From Bacteroidia bacterium (GTDB taxonomy: Bacteria; Bacteroidota; Bacteroidia; Bacteroidales; Prolixibacteraceae): a stretch of 17,940 nucleotides of DNA. Position numbers and translations under genes: made by a program. The notes under the pieces are model-generated. The model had not been told where the DNA came from. It searched no databases and saw only the letters and a program-made list of their open reading frames with translations. The stretch lies in NCBI GenBank assembly GCA_025358395.1, contig JANYJT010000088.1, positions 1 to 17,940 on the forward strand. Reading direction: 5' to 3'. This document shows, in pieces, positions 7,241 to 16,836 of the stretch (the stretch's first letter is position 1; the number at the start of each line of letters is the position of its first letter).

Positions 7241-7966
7241 CTAATAGTTTAACCGGCTGCGAACGCCTACATCAAGCCTTTGTTTTTCCATGGGACGGAA
7301 AACATAGACGACTCCGTATTCAGCTGCTCTTTCTCTTTTGATCTCTTCAGGATAGGATTCAAAATACTCCTCGACCTCATTCCATATGTCCAGAATTATC
7401 TCATCGGCTTCGGCACGCATACCTGACACTTTTTGAGTCCACCGGACGGTATTGCTCTGCAACGTTTTTTGAAAATGGTAAGCGTCGACAAACTGATCAA
7501 ATTTCACTTTTACCACTGCAATGGATGGATTGTAGAGTGGGTTTCCGCCATGCAAAACCCGCTGGTGCTCACCTTCGATCATTTTCTTTCCCCACTCAAG
7601 TAGTTCAGACTCAAGAATCAACGAGGGCGATTTTTTATCTCCACCCATTTTGTAGAAATTCCGCACCTCAGATTTCATGTCACCGCGCTGGATGGAGAAA
7701 TTCAGTATCTGGATAAAATGAGAAATATAGATCCTCGCCTTTTTGGCTGTTTCGAGATATGTGCGACTATTTTTATCCTGCTGCGACCTGGCCAGCTTGT
7801 GGTGTATAAGATTGGTTTCAAAACCCGGGAAAAAATTTCTAAGCCGGTTGAGGGTATTCGCGGAAAAGGCAAGCTCCTCGACTGTTTTCTTTTGCCCCAT
7901 CAAAATAGCGGTATTGATGGCTCTCAACCTTGCCTGGTCTGTATTAGGTAGTCTTCTATAGGGCAT
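7241..7966 (-). CDS. Conserved Bacteroidota protein of unknown function
   Basis: A 241-aa soluble, basic, mostly helical protein with no signal peptide or membrane segment. I recognise it only as a conserved hypothetical: the opening PYRRLPNTD, the core KARIYISHFIQILNFSIQRGD (in two parts, about 75-95), the NPSIAVVKVKFDQF block (about 146-159) and the C-terminal EYGVVYVFRP block all look like conserved patches. I know no catalytic motif for it and assign no function. The length and the intact ends suggest a complete gene. It lies 152 bp past the sdhB stop, on the same strand, after a strong hairpin, and no promoter match was seen in front of it, so it may depend on read-through from sdh or on a promoter I could not recognise. 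Confidence 0.75.
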   Translation of the reverse strand: MPYRRLPNTDQARLRAINTAILMGQKKTVEELAFSANTLNRLRNFFPGFETNLIHHKLARSQQDKNSRTYLETAKKARIYISHFIQILNFSIQRGDMKSEVRNFYKMGGDKKSPSLILESELLEWGKKMIEGEHQRVLHGGNPLYNPSIAVVKVKFDQFVDAYHFQKTLQSNTVRWTQKVSGMRAEADEIILDIWNEVEEYFESYPEEIKRERAAEYGVVYVFRPMEKQRLDVGVRSRLNY

Positions 7967-8080
7967 CTTTTCGGTTTTATAGCAGAATTTCCACGTATCG
8001 GGGCGAAGTTAAATATTCTTAAAAAGGAATTGAACTTGATGCCCGAAGTGCCGGAAAGAGTTATTAACTATCTACTGTTG

Positions 8081-8122
8081 ATAATCGACAAGCGCCACTT
8101 TTGGGTGGCGCTTGTCGATTAT
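8081..8122 (-). terminator. 18-bp perfect hairpin overlapping the sdhB stop codon
   Basis: The arms 8081-8098 and 8105-8122 are exact reverse complements (18 bp, GC-rich inner half GCGCCAC/GTGGCGC) around a 6-nt loop (8099-8104). The sdhB TAA stop (8119-8121) lies within the stem. On the minus strand the hairpin is followed by CAACAGTAG rather than a U-run, so it is not a standard intrinsic terminator. It could still end or stabilise the sdhCAB transcript. Confidence 0.65.
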
Positions 8123-8880
8123 TCAGTAAGTTTGGCACATAAATATTCCCGGTTTAACCGGGCAATATGTGCTATTGAAATGCTCTTTGGACAGGCCAGC
8201 TCGCAACCACCGGTGTTTGTACAACTGCCGAATCCAAGTTCGTCCATTTTGGCTACCATGGCTTTGGCCCGCTTCTTAGCCTCCACTTTTCCCTGTGGTA
8301 ACTTGGCCAGCTGGGAAACCTTGGCCGCAACGAATAGCATGGCGGAAGAATTTTTGCAAGTTGCCACGCAGGCACCGCACCCGATGCAGGCGGCAGCGTC
8401 CATCGCCTCTTCCGCATCGTCCTGTCCGATAAGGATGACATTCCCATCCGGAATTCCACCTGTATTCACTGAAACATAACCTCCGGCTTGCTGGATCTTT
8501 TCAAAAGCAGTCCGATCAACCATCACATCCTTTATAACTGGGAAAGCCGCAGCCCGCCAGGGCTCAACAACGATGGTCTGACCTTCGCGGAACTTCCGCA
8601 TGTGCAGCTGACAGGTAGTTACTTCAGTATCGGGACCATGCGCATGACCATTGACATACATCGAACACATGCCACAAATTCCTTCGCGGCAATCATGGTC
8701 GAAAGCAATTGGATCTTTTCCTTCCCGAATGAGTTTATCATTCAGAATATCGATCATCTCCAGAAATGAGGTGCCTTGCGAAACGTTTTCAACCGGATAG
8801 GTTTCGAACCGCCCTTTGGCCTTCGGACTATTTTGTCTCCAGACCTTTACGTATATTTTATTGAGAATAATATCAGCCAT
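8119..8880 (-). CDS. sdhB: Succinate dehydrogenase/fumarate reductase iron-sulfur subunit
   Basis: A 253-aa electron-transfer subunit that passes electrons between the flavin of SdhA and the hemes/quinone site of SdhC at the inner face of the cytoplasmic membrane. The N-terminal ferredoxin domain has the [2Fe-2S] cysteines Cys64, Cys69, Cys72 and Cys90 ([10 protein letters not shown]...TTC). The C-terminal domain has [11 protein letters not shown] (Cys165, 168, 171, 175) and Cys220, Cys226, Cys230; by family precedent Cys165/168/171/230 hold [4Fe-4S] and Cys175/220/226 hold [3Fe-4S]. All eleven expected cysteines are present. It starts 22 nt after sdhA and is last in the operon; its stop codon lies in a strong hairpin. 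The direction of catalysis (succinate oxidation or fumarate reduction) cannot be decided from sequence; Bacteroidota use this enzyme type for both. Confidence 0.96.
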   Translation of the reverse strand: MADIILNKIYVKVWRQNSPKAKGRFETYPVENVSQGTSFLEMIDILNDKLIREGKDPIAFDHDCREGICGMCSMYVNGHAHGPDTEVTTCQLHMRKFREGQTIVVEPWRAAAFPVIKDVMVDRTAFEKIQQAGGYVSVNTGGIPDGNVILIGQDDAEEAMDAAACIGCGACVATCKNSSAMLFVAAKVSQLAKLPQGKVEAKKRAKAMVAKMDELGFGSCTNTGGCELACPKSISIAHIARLNREYLCAKLTE

Positions 8881-8902
8881 TTTACTAAATTTTTTTCTGC
8901 AA

Positions 8903-10843
8903 TTATTTATAACTCCTTTGGGTTAACCGGATGGTTTCGAAGACAAGATCTTCTTTGTGGAGCTCCGGTTCAACCTCAACACCTTTAAACTCCCATGCGG
9001 CTACGTAAGCAAAATTCTCATCGTCACGTTTGGCTTCCCCATCTTCGGTAGCCGACTCTTCACGAAAATGCCCACCGCAGGATTCTTTGCGATTGAGTGC
9101 GTCGCGTGCCAATAACTCTCCCATTTCGAGAAAATCTGCAATTCGGCCAGCCTTCTCCAACTCCGGATTCACATTCTTTAGCTCACCCGGAACCAACAGA
9201 TCGGCATAAAATTCCCTGCGTAATTTTTTGATCTCTTCGATCGCCTTTTTCAAACCGGCTTCATTGCGCGACATGCCAACATTGTCCCACAAAATGGCAC
9301 CAAGTCTTTTGTGAAAATCGTCGGCAGGTGTCTTCCCTTTGATGTTAAAAAGCATCTCCAGTTTAGCCACAACTGCCTTTTCAGCTACCTCAAACTCAGG
9401 AAGATTTGTATTGATTTTGGGAACCATGATCTCATTTCCAAGATAATCACCAATGGTATAGGGCAATACAAAATAGCCATCAGCCAAACCCTGCATCAGC
9501 GCGGAGGCGCCCAGTCGGTTGGCTCCATGGTCGGAGAAATTGGCTTCACCCAAAGAATACAGACCAGGAATAGTCGTCATCAGGTTGTAATCGACCCAGG
9601 TACCACCCATCGTATAATGGATGGCCGGATAAATCTGCATCGGTTCTTTGTAAGGATCAACATCGGTAATCTTTTCATACATCTGAAAAAGATTGCCATA
9701 TCGTTTGGCGATTGTGTCCTGTCCAAGACGCTGAATGGCATACTTAAAATCGAGAAATACTGCCATTCCCTCCTTGTTTACACCAAAACCTGCATCGCAA
9801 CGCTCCTTGGCTGCTCTTGAGGCAACATCCCTTGGCACCAGATTTCCGTAAGACGGATACCTGCGCTCAAGATAGAAGTCACGATCTTCATCCTTGATAT
9901 CATTTGGTTTAAGCTGTCCTTTTCTGAGCTTCTCAGCATCCTCGAGCTTCTTTGGCACCCATACGCGGCCATCGTTGCGCAAGGATTCCGACATTAGCGT
10001 TAGCTTGGATTGTTGTGACCCGTGAACCGGGATACAGGTAGGATGTATCTGAACGTAACAGGGATTAGCAAAGAATGCTCCCTTTTTATAGGCTACCCAA
10101 GATGCCGAGGCATTGCATCCCATGGCATTGGTTGAAAGGAAAAAAACATTGCCGTAACCACCTGTCGCAAGCACCACCGCATGCGCTCCAAATCGTTTAA
10201 CCTCACCGGTTACCATATCGCGTGCAATGATGCCACGCGCCTTTCCTTCGACCACAACCAGTTCGAGCATCTCATGACGGGTATGCATCTTCACGTTCCC
10301 TTCATTAATCTGCCGGTTGAGTGCCGAGTAGGCTCCAAGCAATAACTGCTGACCCGTCTGCCCCCTTGCATAAAAAGTTCGGCTTACCAACACTCCGCCA
10401 AAAGAGCGGTTCGAAAGGGTTCCGCCGTATTCGCGGGCAAATGGCACACCCTGGGCAACACACTGGTCGATGATGTTGGGAGAGACCTCTGCCAAGCGGT
10501 GCACGTTGGCTTCCCGGGCACGGTAGTCACCTCCTTTGATGGTATCGTAGAATAACCGGTAAACAGAATCGTTGTCGTTCTGATAGTTCTTTGCCGCATT
10601 GATTCCACCCTGGGCGGCGATGGAATGTGCCCTTCTGGGGCTATCCTGGTAACAGAAAGCAGTCACATTGTAACCCAGTTCAGCCAGTGAGGCGGCAGCA
10701 GATGCACCGGCCAACCCGGTTCCTACAACAATCACATCGAGTTTGCGTTTGTTGGCCGGACTGACGACTTTAATCTTTGCCTTATGATTGGTCCACTTTT
10801 CGGCAATTGATCCGGCTGGTATTTTTGAATTCAGTTTGCTCAT
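8903..10843 (-). CDS. sdhA: Succinate dehydrogenase/fumarate reductase flavoprotein subunit
   Basis: A 646-aa catalytic subunit that interconverts succinate and fumarate. The FAD dinucleotide fold is [12 protein letters not shown] (Gly41, Gly43, Gly46), and the covalent FAD histidine is His73 in [11 protein letters not shown]. The dicarboxylate site shows HPT (His267), the arginine-rich segment [11 protein letters not shown] (Arg338/Arg343), HYTMGG (His409), and [18 protein letters not shown] (His439, Arg443). The length, longer than proteobacterial SdhA, and the motif set fit the type B enzymes of Bacteroidota. It sits between sdhC (24-nt gap) and sdhB (22-nt gap). A start at 10843 gives a 30-residue N-terminal extension before the FAD fold, which is usual for this group. 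No anomalies seen. Confidence 0.97.
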   Translation of the reverse strand: MSKLNSKIPAGSIAEKWTNHKAKIKVVSPANKRKLDVIVVGTGLAGASAAASLAELGYNVTAFCYQDSPRRAHSIAAQGGINAAKNYQNDNDSVYRLFYDTIKGGDYRAREANVHRLAEVSPNIIDQCVAQGVPFAREYGGTLSNRSFGGVLVSRTFYARGQTGQQLLLGAYSALNRQINEGNVKMHTRHEMLELVVVEGKARGIIARDMVTGEVKRFGAHAVVLATGGYGNVFFLSTNAMGCNASASWVAYKKGAFFANPCYVQIHPTCIPVHGSQQSKLTLMSESLRNDGRVWVPKKLEDAEKLRKGQLKPNDIKDEDRDFYLERRYPSYGNLVPRDVASRAAKERCDAGFGVNKEGMAVFLDFKYAIQRLGQDTIAKRYGNLFQMYEKITDVDPYKEPMQIYPAIHYTMGGTWVDYNLMTTIPGLYSLGEANFSDHGANRLGASALMQGLADGYFVLPYTIGDYLGNEIMVPKINTNLPEFEVAEKAVVAKLEMLFNIKGKTPADDFHKRLGAILWDNVGMSRNEAGLKKAIEEIKKLRREFYADLLVPGELKNVNPELEKAGRIADFLEMGELLARDALNRKESCGGHFREESATEDGEAKRDDENFAYVAAWEFKGVEVEPELHKEDLVFETIRLTQRSYK

Positions 10844-10867
10844 ATCTTAAAAGCTTTGAAGTTCAGT

Positions 10868-11548
10868 TTAGAATTTAATCATGAAGTAAAGTGGGATGTA
10901 AGAAAATCCGACTGCAAAAATGATCCCGACTGTGATGGCTAAACATTTCAAGCGTTTCAGCCATATCTGGTTGCTAAAACCAATGGTTTGGAAAGCACTC
11001 CAGAAACCATGCGTAATGTGTAAACCTACCAGGATCCCTCCGGCCAGGTATAGCAAATCGTACCAACGATTCAGGAACAGGCTGCTTACGAGCGCATAGG
11101 CATTGTGCATCTCCACTCCCCCAACATTTACACTGCTGAGCAGAGGATCTCCGGTAAACTTCATCTTAACCCAGAAATTCAAAAGATGAATGACGAGAAA
11201 AATCAATACCAGGCCACCAAGGATAAACATATTTTTTGAGGGTTCCCACCAACCAAGCAGCTGATCTCCATAGGCATACTTTTGTGGTCGGGCCCTCATG
11301 TTTTCGAGGGTAATCCAGCCAGACCAGATGATGTGGACCACAAAACCCAACGCCAGCATGGGCTCCATGATTCTGACAAGCGGGTTTGTCGCCATAAAAT
11401 GTGCTGCCAGATTAAAAAGAGCACCGGTATCATCGAAGGTCAGAAACAGGTTCAAGGTGAGATGGATGGTGAGAAATGAGATCAGGAAGAGCCCCGTGAT
11501 ACTCATGAAAAATTTTCGCCCGATAGAGGCGCTCATGAAACTGCTCAT
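10868..11548 (-). CDS. sdhC: Succinate dehydrogenase/fumarate reductase type B diheme cytochrome b subunit
   Basis: A 226-aa membrane anchor with five hydrophobic helices (about 13-37, 62-84, 107-127, 147-185 region, 200-222). Conserved-position histidines His29, His72, His121 and His177 or His180 (LHITHGFWSAFQ) fit the four axial ligands of the two b hemes in single-subunit type B anchors such as those of Wolinella and Bacillus. It carries electrons between SdhB and menaquinone. There is no sdhD, as expected for type B. It is first in the sdhCAB operon and has a good promoter match upstream. The ATG at 11548 is used; an internal ATG four codons in is also possible. Confidence 0.95.
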   Translation of the reverse strand: MSSFMSASIGRKFFMSITGLFLISFLTIHLTLNLFLTFDDTGALFNLAAHFMATNPLVRIMEPMLALGFVVHIIWSGWITLENMRARPQKYAYGDQLLGWWEPSKNMFILGGLVLIFLVIHLLNFWVKMKFTGDPLLSSVNVGGVEMHNAYALVSSLFLNRWYDLLYLAGGILVGLHITHGFWSAFQTIGFSNQIWLKRLKCLAITVGIIFAVGFSYIPLYFMIKF

Positions 11549-11853
11549 AAAAGTCTTGTATTAATGAATATTGAAGAATGTTGCTATTTGAATATCTTAT
11601 CAAAAATAGAAGATGAAGTTGTGCCAAACAAATTGCATTGCAATAAAGATATAATTTATAACCTTTCTATATATCGTTCGAAAATTTAAAAATACTGATT
11701 CGAGACAATTTTTTTCTGGGAATAGTCTGTTTTGCTAATCCTCCGGATAGATTCCATTTTAAGAAATCATTAAACTTTCAGGCTTTCAAGGAATACTGTT
11801 AACCTTTGGTAAGGATAAACGTTAATCCACTCATACAATTGAATTTGATCATA
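11549..11853. other. Divergent intergenic region between sdhC and the TonB-dependent receptor
   Basis: 305 bp, AT-rich, holding the sdhC promoter on the minus strand. For the plus-strand receptor gene the nearest candidate is AACCTTTG (11801-11808), one mismatch from TAnnTTTG, with only TTTC at the -33 spacing (11776-11779), 46 nt before the ATG; this is weak. No RNA gene or riboswitch-like structure was recognised. Confidence 0.5.
11601..11632 (-). promoter_or_regulatory. Bacteroidota-type promoter for sdhCAB
   Basis: On the minus strand TTTG (11632-11629) is followed after 20 nt by TATTTTTG (11608-11601), an exact fit to the -33 TTTG / -7 TAnnTTTG pattern of the primary Bacteroidota sigma factor. 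A start of transcription near 11595 would leave a leader of about 45-50 nt before the sdhC ATG. A second TTTG (11628-11625) is also present but its 16-nt spacing is less usual. Confidence 0.7.
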
Positions 11854-14241
11854 ATGAAAAAATATATTCTACTACTAGCCCTGTTTGCCTTTTTATCAGT
11901 TTCGGCACAAAAGCCCTCCTCTACAATCAATGGACGGGTATACAATGCAAAAAACAATGAGCCCGTAGAATTCGCTACGGTTGTTATTCAGAATAGCACA
12001 AACGGGACTAACAGCGACCTGAACGGCAATTTTGTATTGAAACAGATCGAACCCGGCTTTTATCAGTTAAAAATCTCAGCCATAGGATTTAAGACTTATA
12101 TTTCCGAGACATTTCGCATCACTTTGTCGGCTGGAGCAATGATCAACGTTCCACTGGAAGAGGAGGATATACGCCTGGAAGAAATTACTGTCAGACCGAA
12201 TTTTTTTCCTAAGCGTGACGAGAGTCCAACATCTTTACGAACGATTGGAATTGATGAAATTGAAAAAAATCCGGGCGGTAACCGGGATATTACCAAGGTT
12301 ATTCAATCGTTCCCGGGTGTCTCATCTGCAGCCTCTTTTAGAAATGATGTGATTGTCAGGGGCGGCGGACCGAGCGAGAATAAATTTTACCTTGACGGCG
12401 TTGAAATCCCGAACTTGAACCACTTTGCCACCCAGGGTGCTTCCGGCGGACCGGTAGGAATCATCAATGTTGATTTTGTGCGGGAGGTAAACTTTTACTC
12501 AGGTGCCTTTCCTTCGAACCGTGGAAATGCCATGAGCTCCGTCCTGGAGTTTACTCAAAAAAATGCCAACACGGAAAAAGCCAAATTCAGGGCAACTGTT
12601 GGTGCATCTGATCTTGCTTTCTCTTCTGAAGGACCACTTTCATCCAGGACAACTTATCTGGCTTCTGTTCGCAGATCCTATCTTCAACTGCTCTTTGGCG
12701 CACTGGGTTTGCCTTTTCTTCCAACTTACAATGATTTTCAATTCAAAATAAAATCCAAAATCAACGACAAGACCGAACTATCCTTCATCGGATTAGGTGC
12801 ATATGATAACTCAAAATTAAATCTCAAGGCGAATGAAACAGAGGAACAACGCTACATCCTCAGCTATCTTCCTGAAAATAAGCAATGGAATTATACATTC
12901 GGACTCGTTTTAAAACATTTCAACGCATCGGGTTACAACACTTATGTGCTAAGCCAAAATACCCTGAACAATGGAGAAGTTAAATACCAGGATAATCAGG
13001 TGAGCCCAGCCAATCTGATCCTGAATTATGATTCGCGCGAAAGCGAGACTAAATTCAAATTTGAACACTACTATTTATCTAAAACAAAATTCAAAATTAC
13101 GTATGGTGTTGATCTTCAAAACGCCAAATATTACAACAAGACATTTCAAAAGCTTTTTCTCAATAACAATGTCCAGTCGTTTAATTATCTATCCAACCTC
13201 GACTTTGTAAAATATGGCATTTTTGGGCAAGTTAACAGGGAGCTTTTGAAACAGAAGCTTCAACTATCTGTGGGAATAAGAGGTGATGGGAACAGCTATT
13301 CCTCTTCCATGTCCAATCCATTTGAAAATCTTTCGCCCCGTTTTTCGGCCGGTTATCAGTTAAGCGGAAGGAGCTCCTTTAACATCAATGCGGGAAGATA
13401 CTTACAATTGCCTGCCTACACTACCCTGGGTTATCGTAATAGCACAGGAGTTTTGGTAAATAAGGAGAATGGGTTACGTATGATAGGGGCGAATCACCTG
13501 GTTGCCGGAATTGACTTCCGCCCGAATACGACAACACAACTGTCTGTCGAAGGATTCTACAAAGGTTACAATCATTACCCTTTCTCGGTAAGGGATTCCG
13601 TCTCACTGGCCAGCAAAGGTGCTGATTTTGGCGTTTTTGGCGATGAGGAGATCAGGTCTTCCGGTATTGGGAGAGCTTATGGTGTTGAATTACTCGCCCG
13701 TTACAAGGATTTACTGGGATTTAAAGGAGTACTGACGTACACCTATGTCAGAAGTGAATTCACCGACATCAAAGGTCTATATGTTCCTTCAGCCTGGGAT
13801 AACCGAAATCTCCTGACCATTACCGCCACTCGTTCGTTTAAGAAAAACTGGGACTTTGGTTTCAAATGGCGTTACATTGGAGGCTCACCATATACCCCCT
13901 GGGATATTCAGAAATCATCCATCAAAAATGCCTGGAATGCCCAGGGCAGAGGTTACCTTGATTACAGTAAGTTTAACAAAGAAAGACTTGGGGCATTCCA
14001 GCAGTTAGACCTTCGGGTTGACAAGGCATACTATTACAAAAAGTGGTCATTAATGCTTTATATGGACATTCAGAATGCCTATAATTTTAAGGCTGATCTT
14101 CCGCCAAGTCTGATATTACAGACAGATGCCAAAGGGACTCCGCTAACAGATCCAACCGATTCTTCAAGGTATTTGCTTAAACCAATTACCCCATCTTCAG
14201 GTTCGGTCCTTCCGACGATAGGAATTATGATCGAATTTTGA
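11854..14241 (+). CDS. TonB-dependent outer-membrane receptor with carboxypeptidase-regulatory-like domain
   Basis: A 795-aa outer-membrane transporter from the ATG at 11854 (MKKYILLLALFAFLSVSAQ signal peptide, cleavage near residue 19). An in-frame ATG 48 nt upstream would put a hydrophilic leader before the signal peptide and is rejected. Residues about 22-105 form a CarboxypepD_reg-like beta-sandwich (INGRVYNAKNNEPVEFATVV...GFKTY). A plug domain follows (about 120-235), with SFPGVSSA, VIVRGGGPSENKFYLDGVEIP and the RG.A pattern; the rest is a beta-barrel ending in the aromatic residue Phe (GIMIEF) as barrel proteins do. It imports a ligand with energy from TonB-ExbBD. There is no SusD partner or substrate-linked gene beside it, so it is not a SusCD pair and the ligand is unknown. 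Confidence 0.93.
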   Translation: MKKYILLLALFAFLSVSAQKPSSTINGRVYNAKNNEPVEFATVVIQNSTNGTNSDLNGNFVLKQIEPGFYQLKISAIGFKTYISETFRITLSAGAMINVPLEEEDIRLEEITVRPNFFPKRDESPTSLRTIGIDEIEKNPGGNRDITKVIQSFPGVSSAASFRNDVIVRGGGPSENKFYLDGVEIPNLNHFATQGASGGPVGIINVDFVREVNFYSGAFPSNRGNAMSSVLEFTQKNANTEKAKFRATVGASDLAFSSEGPLSSRTTYLASVRRSYLQLLFGALGLPFLPTYNDFQFKIKSKINDKTELSFIGLGAYDNSKLNLKANETEEQRYILSYLPENKQWNYTFGLVLKHFNASGYNTYVLSQNTLNNGEVKYQDNQVSPANLILNYDSRESETKFKFEHYYLSKTKFKITYGVDLQNAKYYNKTFQKLFLNNNVQSFNYLSNLDFVKYGIFGQVNRELLKQKLQLSVGIRGDGNSYSSSMSNPFENLSPRFSAGYQLSGRSSFNINAGRYLQLPAYTTLGYRNSTGVLVNKENGLRMIGANHLVAGIDFRPNTTTQLSVEGFYKGYNHYPFSVRDSVSLASKGADFGVFGDEEIRSSGIGRAYGVELLARYKDLLGFKGVLTYTYVRSEFTDIKGLYVPSAWDNRNLLTITATRSFKKNWDFGFKWRYIGGSPYTPWDIQKSSIKNAWNAQGRGYLDYSKFNKERLGAFQQLDLRVDKAYYYKKWSLMLYMDIQNAYNFKADLPPSLILQTDAKGTPLTDPTDSSRYLLKPITPSSGSVLPTIGIMIEF

Positions 14242-14373
14242 TGCGATTTTGTGAGGTCTGAAATTTTCCATAACTTGTATAGAATGAGGAGGTCATGATC
14301 TGAAAATCAGGCAATTTTCGTGCATTTTATCCGAAGATGATCCACTAATTTGAATATTATATGCACCAAAGAC

Positions 14374-14405
14374 TTGGAACTTAGGTTTTGATTTTCGTTA
14401 ATTTG
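14374..14405 (+). promoter_or_regulatory. Possible promoter for topA
   Basis: TTG (14374-14376) and, 21 nt later, TTAATTTG (14398-14405), one mismatch from TAnnTTTG. This would leave a leader of about 30 nt before the ATG at 14445. The remaining 203-bp gap after the receptor gene shows no clear terminator. Confidence 0.4.
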
Positions 14406-14444
14406 CAAAGTTTTTAGAAGTCACCTGTCATTTAGGTTCAAATT

Positions 14445-16775
14445 ATGGAAGAAAATCTGGTCATCGTCGAGTCTCCTGCCAAGGCAAAAACAATTGAGAA
14501 ATTTTTGGGCAAGGATTATCTGGTTAAGTCCAGCTTCGGTCATATTCGCGATCTCGACAAGAAAGATTTCGGCGTTGACCTTAACAACCGGTATGAACCT
14601 ACCTACATCGTTTCGGAGGATAAGAAGAAAGTTGTAGCCGATCTGAAGAAATATGCCAAGTCAGCAAAAACGGTTTGGATCGCTTCGGATGAGGACCGCG
14701 AAGGAGAAGCCATCGCCTGGCATCTGATGGAGGTACTAAAATTGGATCCTAAAACTACGAACAGGATCGTTTTTCATGAAATTACCAAAGATGCCATTCA
14801 GCATGCCATACAACATCCCCGTCATCTTAACAAGGATTTGGTAGATGCCCAGCAGGCAAGAAGGATCCTGGATCGGCTGGTGGGCTTCGAAATCTCTCCT
14901 GTTTTATGGAAAAAAGTGAAGCCATCCCTTTCTGCAGGTAGGGTCCAATCGGTCGCTGTCAGGCTTATTGTTGAACGCGAACGAGAGATTACCAATACCG
15001 AATCTGTCCCTTTCTTCAAGGTAACTGCACTCTTTATCGTTCCTGAGAAATCGGGCAAAGAAACATTGTTAAAAGCTGAGTGCTCTGAACGCTTTGAAAA
15101 AGAAGAAGATGCTACTCATTTTCTGCAAAAATGCGGCAAGGCGGAATTCGTTATAGGCGACATTGTCACCAAACCTGCAAAAAAATCACCGGCACCCCCT
15201 TTTACTACCTCTACGCTTCAGCAGGAGGCCAGCAGGAAAATGGGATTTCCCGTATCGCTGACCATGTCGGTGGCTCAAAGACTTTACGAGGCAGGTAAGA
15301 TCACATACATGCGTACTGATTCCACCAATCTTTCTCAAACTGCAATAAACAGTGCCAAAAGAAAAATTACGGAATCATACGGTGAAAAGTATGTCAAGAT
15401 CCGTCATTATAAAACCAATTCCAAAGGTGCCCAGGAGGCTCATGAAGCCATCCGGCCCACAGACTTTTTCGAAGAGGAAGTAGCCGGAACAGCTCAGGAA
15501 CAGAAACTTTACAACCTGATTTGGAAGAGAACACTGGCATCACAAATGGCAGATGCCGAACTGGAACGCACAAACGTTTTAATCAACATCTCCAACACAT
15601 CTGAGCGTTTTCAAGCGACAGGCGAGGTACTCAAATTTGATGGTTTCCTCAGTGTTTACCTTGAGTCGAGTGATGATGAGAATCTTACAGATGATGAAAA
15701 AGGATTGCTCCCGCCATTGTCCGTCAAACAAAAATTAATACCATCAGCTATTCAAGCCTTGCAGCGCTTTACCTTCAAACCGGCGCGCTACACGGAAGCA
15801 AGTCTTGTAAAAAAGCTGGAAGAGCTTGGCATTGGCCGGCCTTCTACTTATGCGCCAACGATTACCACCATTCAACAAAGGGATTATGTTGTCAAAGAAG
15901 ACCGTGAAGGCACTGTGCGCTCCTTCATACAATTAATTCTGAAGTCAGGAATTATCCGTCGTGAAGAGAAAACGGAGATTACAGGTACTGAAAAATCAAA
16001 ACTGTTTCCAACGGATATCGGGTTGGTCGTGAATGACTTTCTGATGAAGCATTTTGAGCCCATCGTCGATTTCTATTTTACAGCTACTGTAGAGAAACAA
16101 TTCGACGAGATCGCGGAAGGTAGTTTGGTTTGGCAAAAGATGATAGATGATTTTTATCTGCCCTTTCATAGGCAGATAGAAGATGCCCTGGCAAATTCTG
16201 AACGGGCACGTGGAGAGCGATTTTTGGGGATAGATCCTGCAACAGGTAAAAATGTTTCTGCAAAAATTGGTAGATTCGGACCTTTCATACAACTAGGTGA
16301 CACATCTGAAGACGGGACAGAAAAGCCTGTCTTTGCCAGCCTGCAACAGGGTCAGAGCATTGAGACAATAACTCTTGATCAGGCACTAAAACTATTCGAC
16401 CTTCCAAGGGACCTGGGCGAGTATGAAGGAAAGAAAGTGACCGTTGGAATTGGGAAATTTGGTCCTTACGTGAAGCATGATTCCAACTTTGTTTCATTGA
16501 AAAAGGGAATTGATGACCCGAATACAGTTCTTCTTGAAAGAGCCATCGAATTGATTCTTGAGCGACGTGAAAAGGTTTCAAATTCCTTGTTAAAAACATT
16601 TGAGGAAGATGCGCACATAAGGATTTTACAGGGTCGCTGGGGCCCATATATCTCTTACAAAAAGCAGAATTTCAAACTTAAAAAGGATACCAATATAGAA
16701 CTCCTTACTTATGCTGTTTGTAAAGAGATCATTGATGCAGAAATCAAAAAGCCCAAACAGAAAAAATCGAAATAA
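14445..16775 (+). CDS. topA: DNA topoisomerase I (type IA)
   Basis: A 776-aa enzyme that relaxes negative supercoils by single-strand passage. The Toprim domain opens with LVIVESPAKAKTIEKFLG (catalytic Glu9) and carries the metal-binding SDEDREGEAIAWHL (Asp82, Asp84, Glu86). The active-site tyrosine is Tyr288 in ITYMRTDSTNLS, with Arg290 beside it; SAGRVQSVAVRL (about 163-174) and GIGRPSTYA (462-470) are further core motifs. Instead of cysteine zinc ribbons, the C-terminus has three related repeats of the topoisomerase C-terminal type: KIGRFGPFIQLGD (607-619), GIGKFGPYVKHD (668-679) and LQGRWGPYISYK (728-739), then a lysine-rich tail. This layout is usual in Bacteroidota. The following gene starts 61 nt downstream and is probably co-transcribed. 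No anomaly. Confidence 0.97.
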   Translation: MEENLVIVESPAKAKTIEKFLGKDYLVKSSFGHIRDLDKKDFGVDLNNRYEPTYIVSEDKKKVVADLKKYAKSAKTVWIASDEDREGEAIAWHLMEVLKLDPKTTNRIVFHEITKDAIQHAIQHPRHLNKDLVDAQQARRILDRLVGFEISPVLWKKVKPSLSAGRVQSVAVRLIVEREREITNTESVPFFKVTALFIVPEKSGKETLLKAECSERFEKEEDATHFLQKCGKAEFVIGDIVTKPAKKSPAPPFTTSTLQQEASRKMGFPVSLTMSVAQRLYEAGKITYMRTDSTNLSQTAINSAKRKITESYGEKYVKIRHYKTNSKGAQEAHEAIRPTDFFEEEVAGTAQEQKLYNLIWKRTLASQMADAELERTNVLINISNTSERFQATGEVLKFDGFLSVYLESSDDENLTDDEKGLLPPLSVKQKLIPSAIQALQRFTFKPARYTEASLVKKLEELGIGRPSTYAPTITTIQQRDYVVKEDREGTVRSFIQLILKSGIIRREEKTEITGTEKSKLFPTDIGLVVNDFLMKHFEPIVDFYFTATVEKQFDEIAEGSLVWQKMIDDFYLPFHRQIEDALANSERARGERFLGIDPATGKNVSAKIGRFGPFIQLGDTSEDGTEKPVFASLQQGQSIETITLDQALKLFDLPRDLGEYEGKKVTVGIGKFGPYVKHDSNFVSLKKGIDDPNTVLLERAIELILERREKVSNSLLKTFEEDAHIRILQGRWGPYISYKKQNFKLKKDTNIELLTYAVCKEIIDAEIKKPKQKKSK

Positions 16776-16836
16776 CCAAAGCCAAAAAAGCTTATATTGC
16801 TGAAAGTTATTTATATTGTCGGTAAAACCAGAAGTT

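Noticed and set aside
8030..8479. 149-codon plus-strand open frame opposite sdhB and its 3' region
   Set aside because: It is antisense to the fully motif-supported sdhB; its translation shows no domain and it is explained by codon bias of the real gene.
9311..9820. 169-codon plus-strand open frame inside sdhA
   Set aside because: It is a shadow of sdhA on the opposite strand, with no recognisable motif.
11806..11853. Upstream ATG for the TonB-dependent receptor
   Set aside because: The extra 16 residues would precede a textbook signal peptide beginning MKK at 11854.
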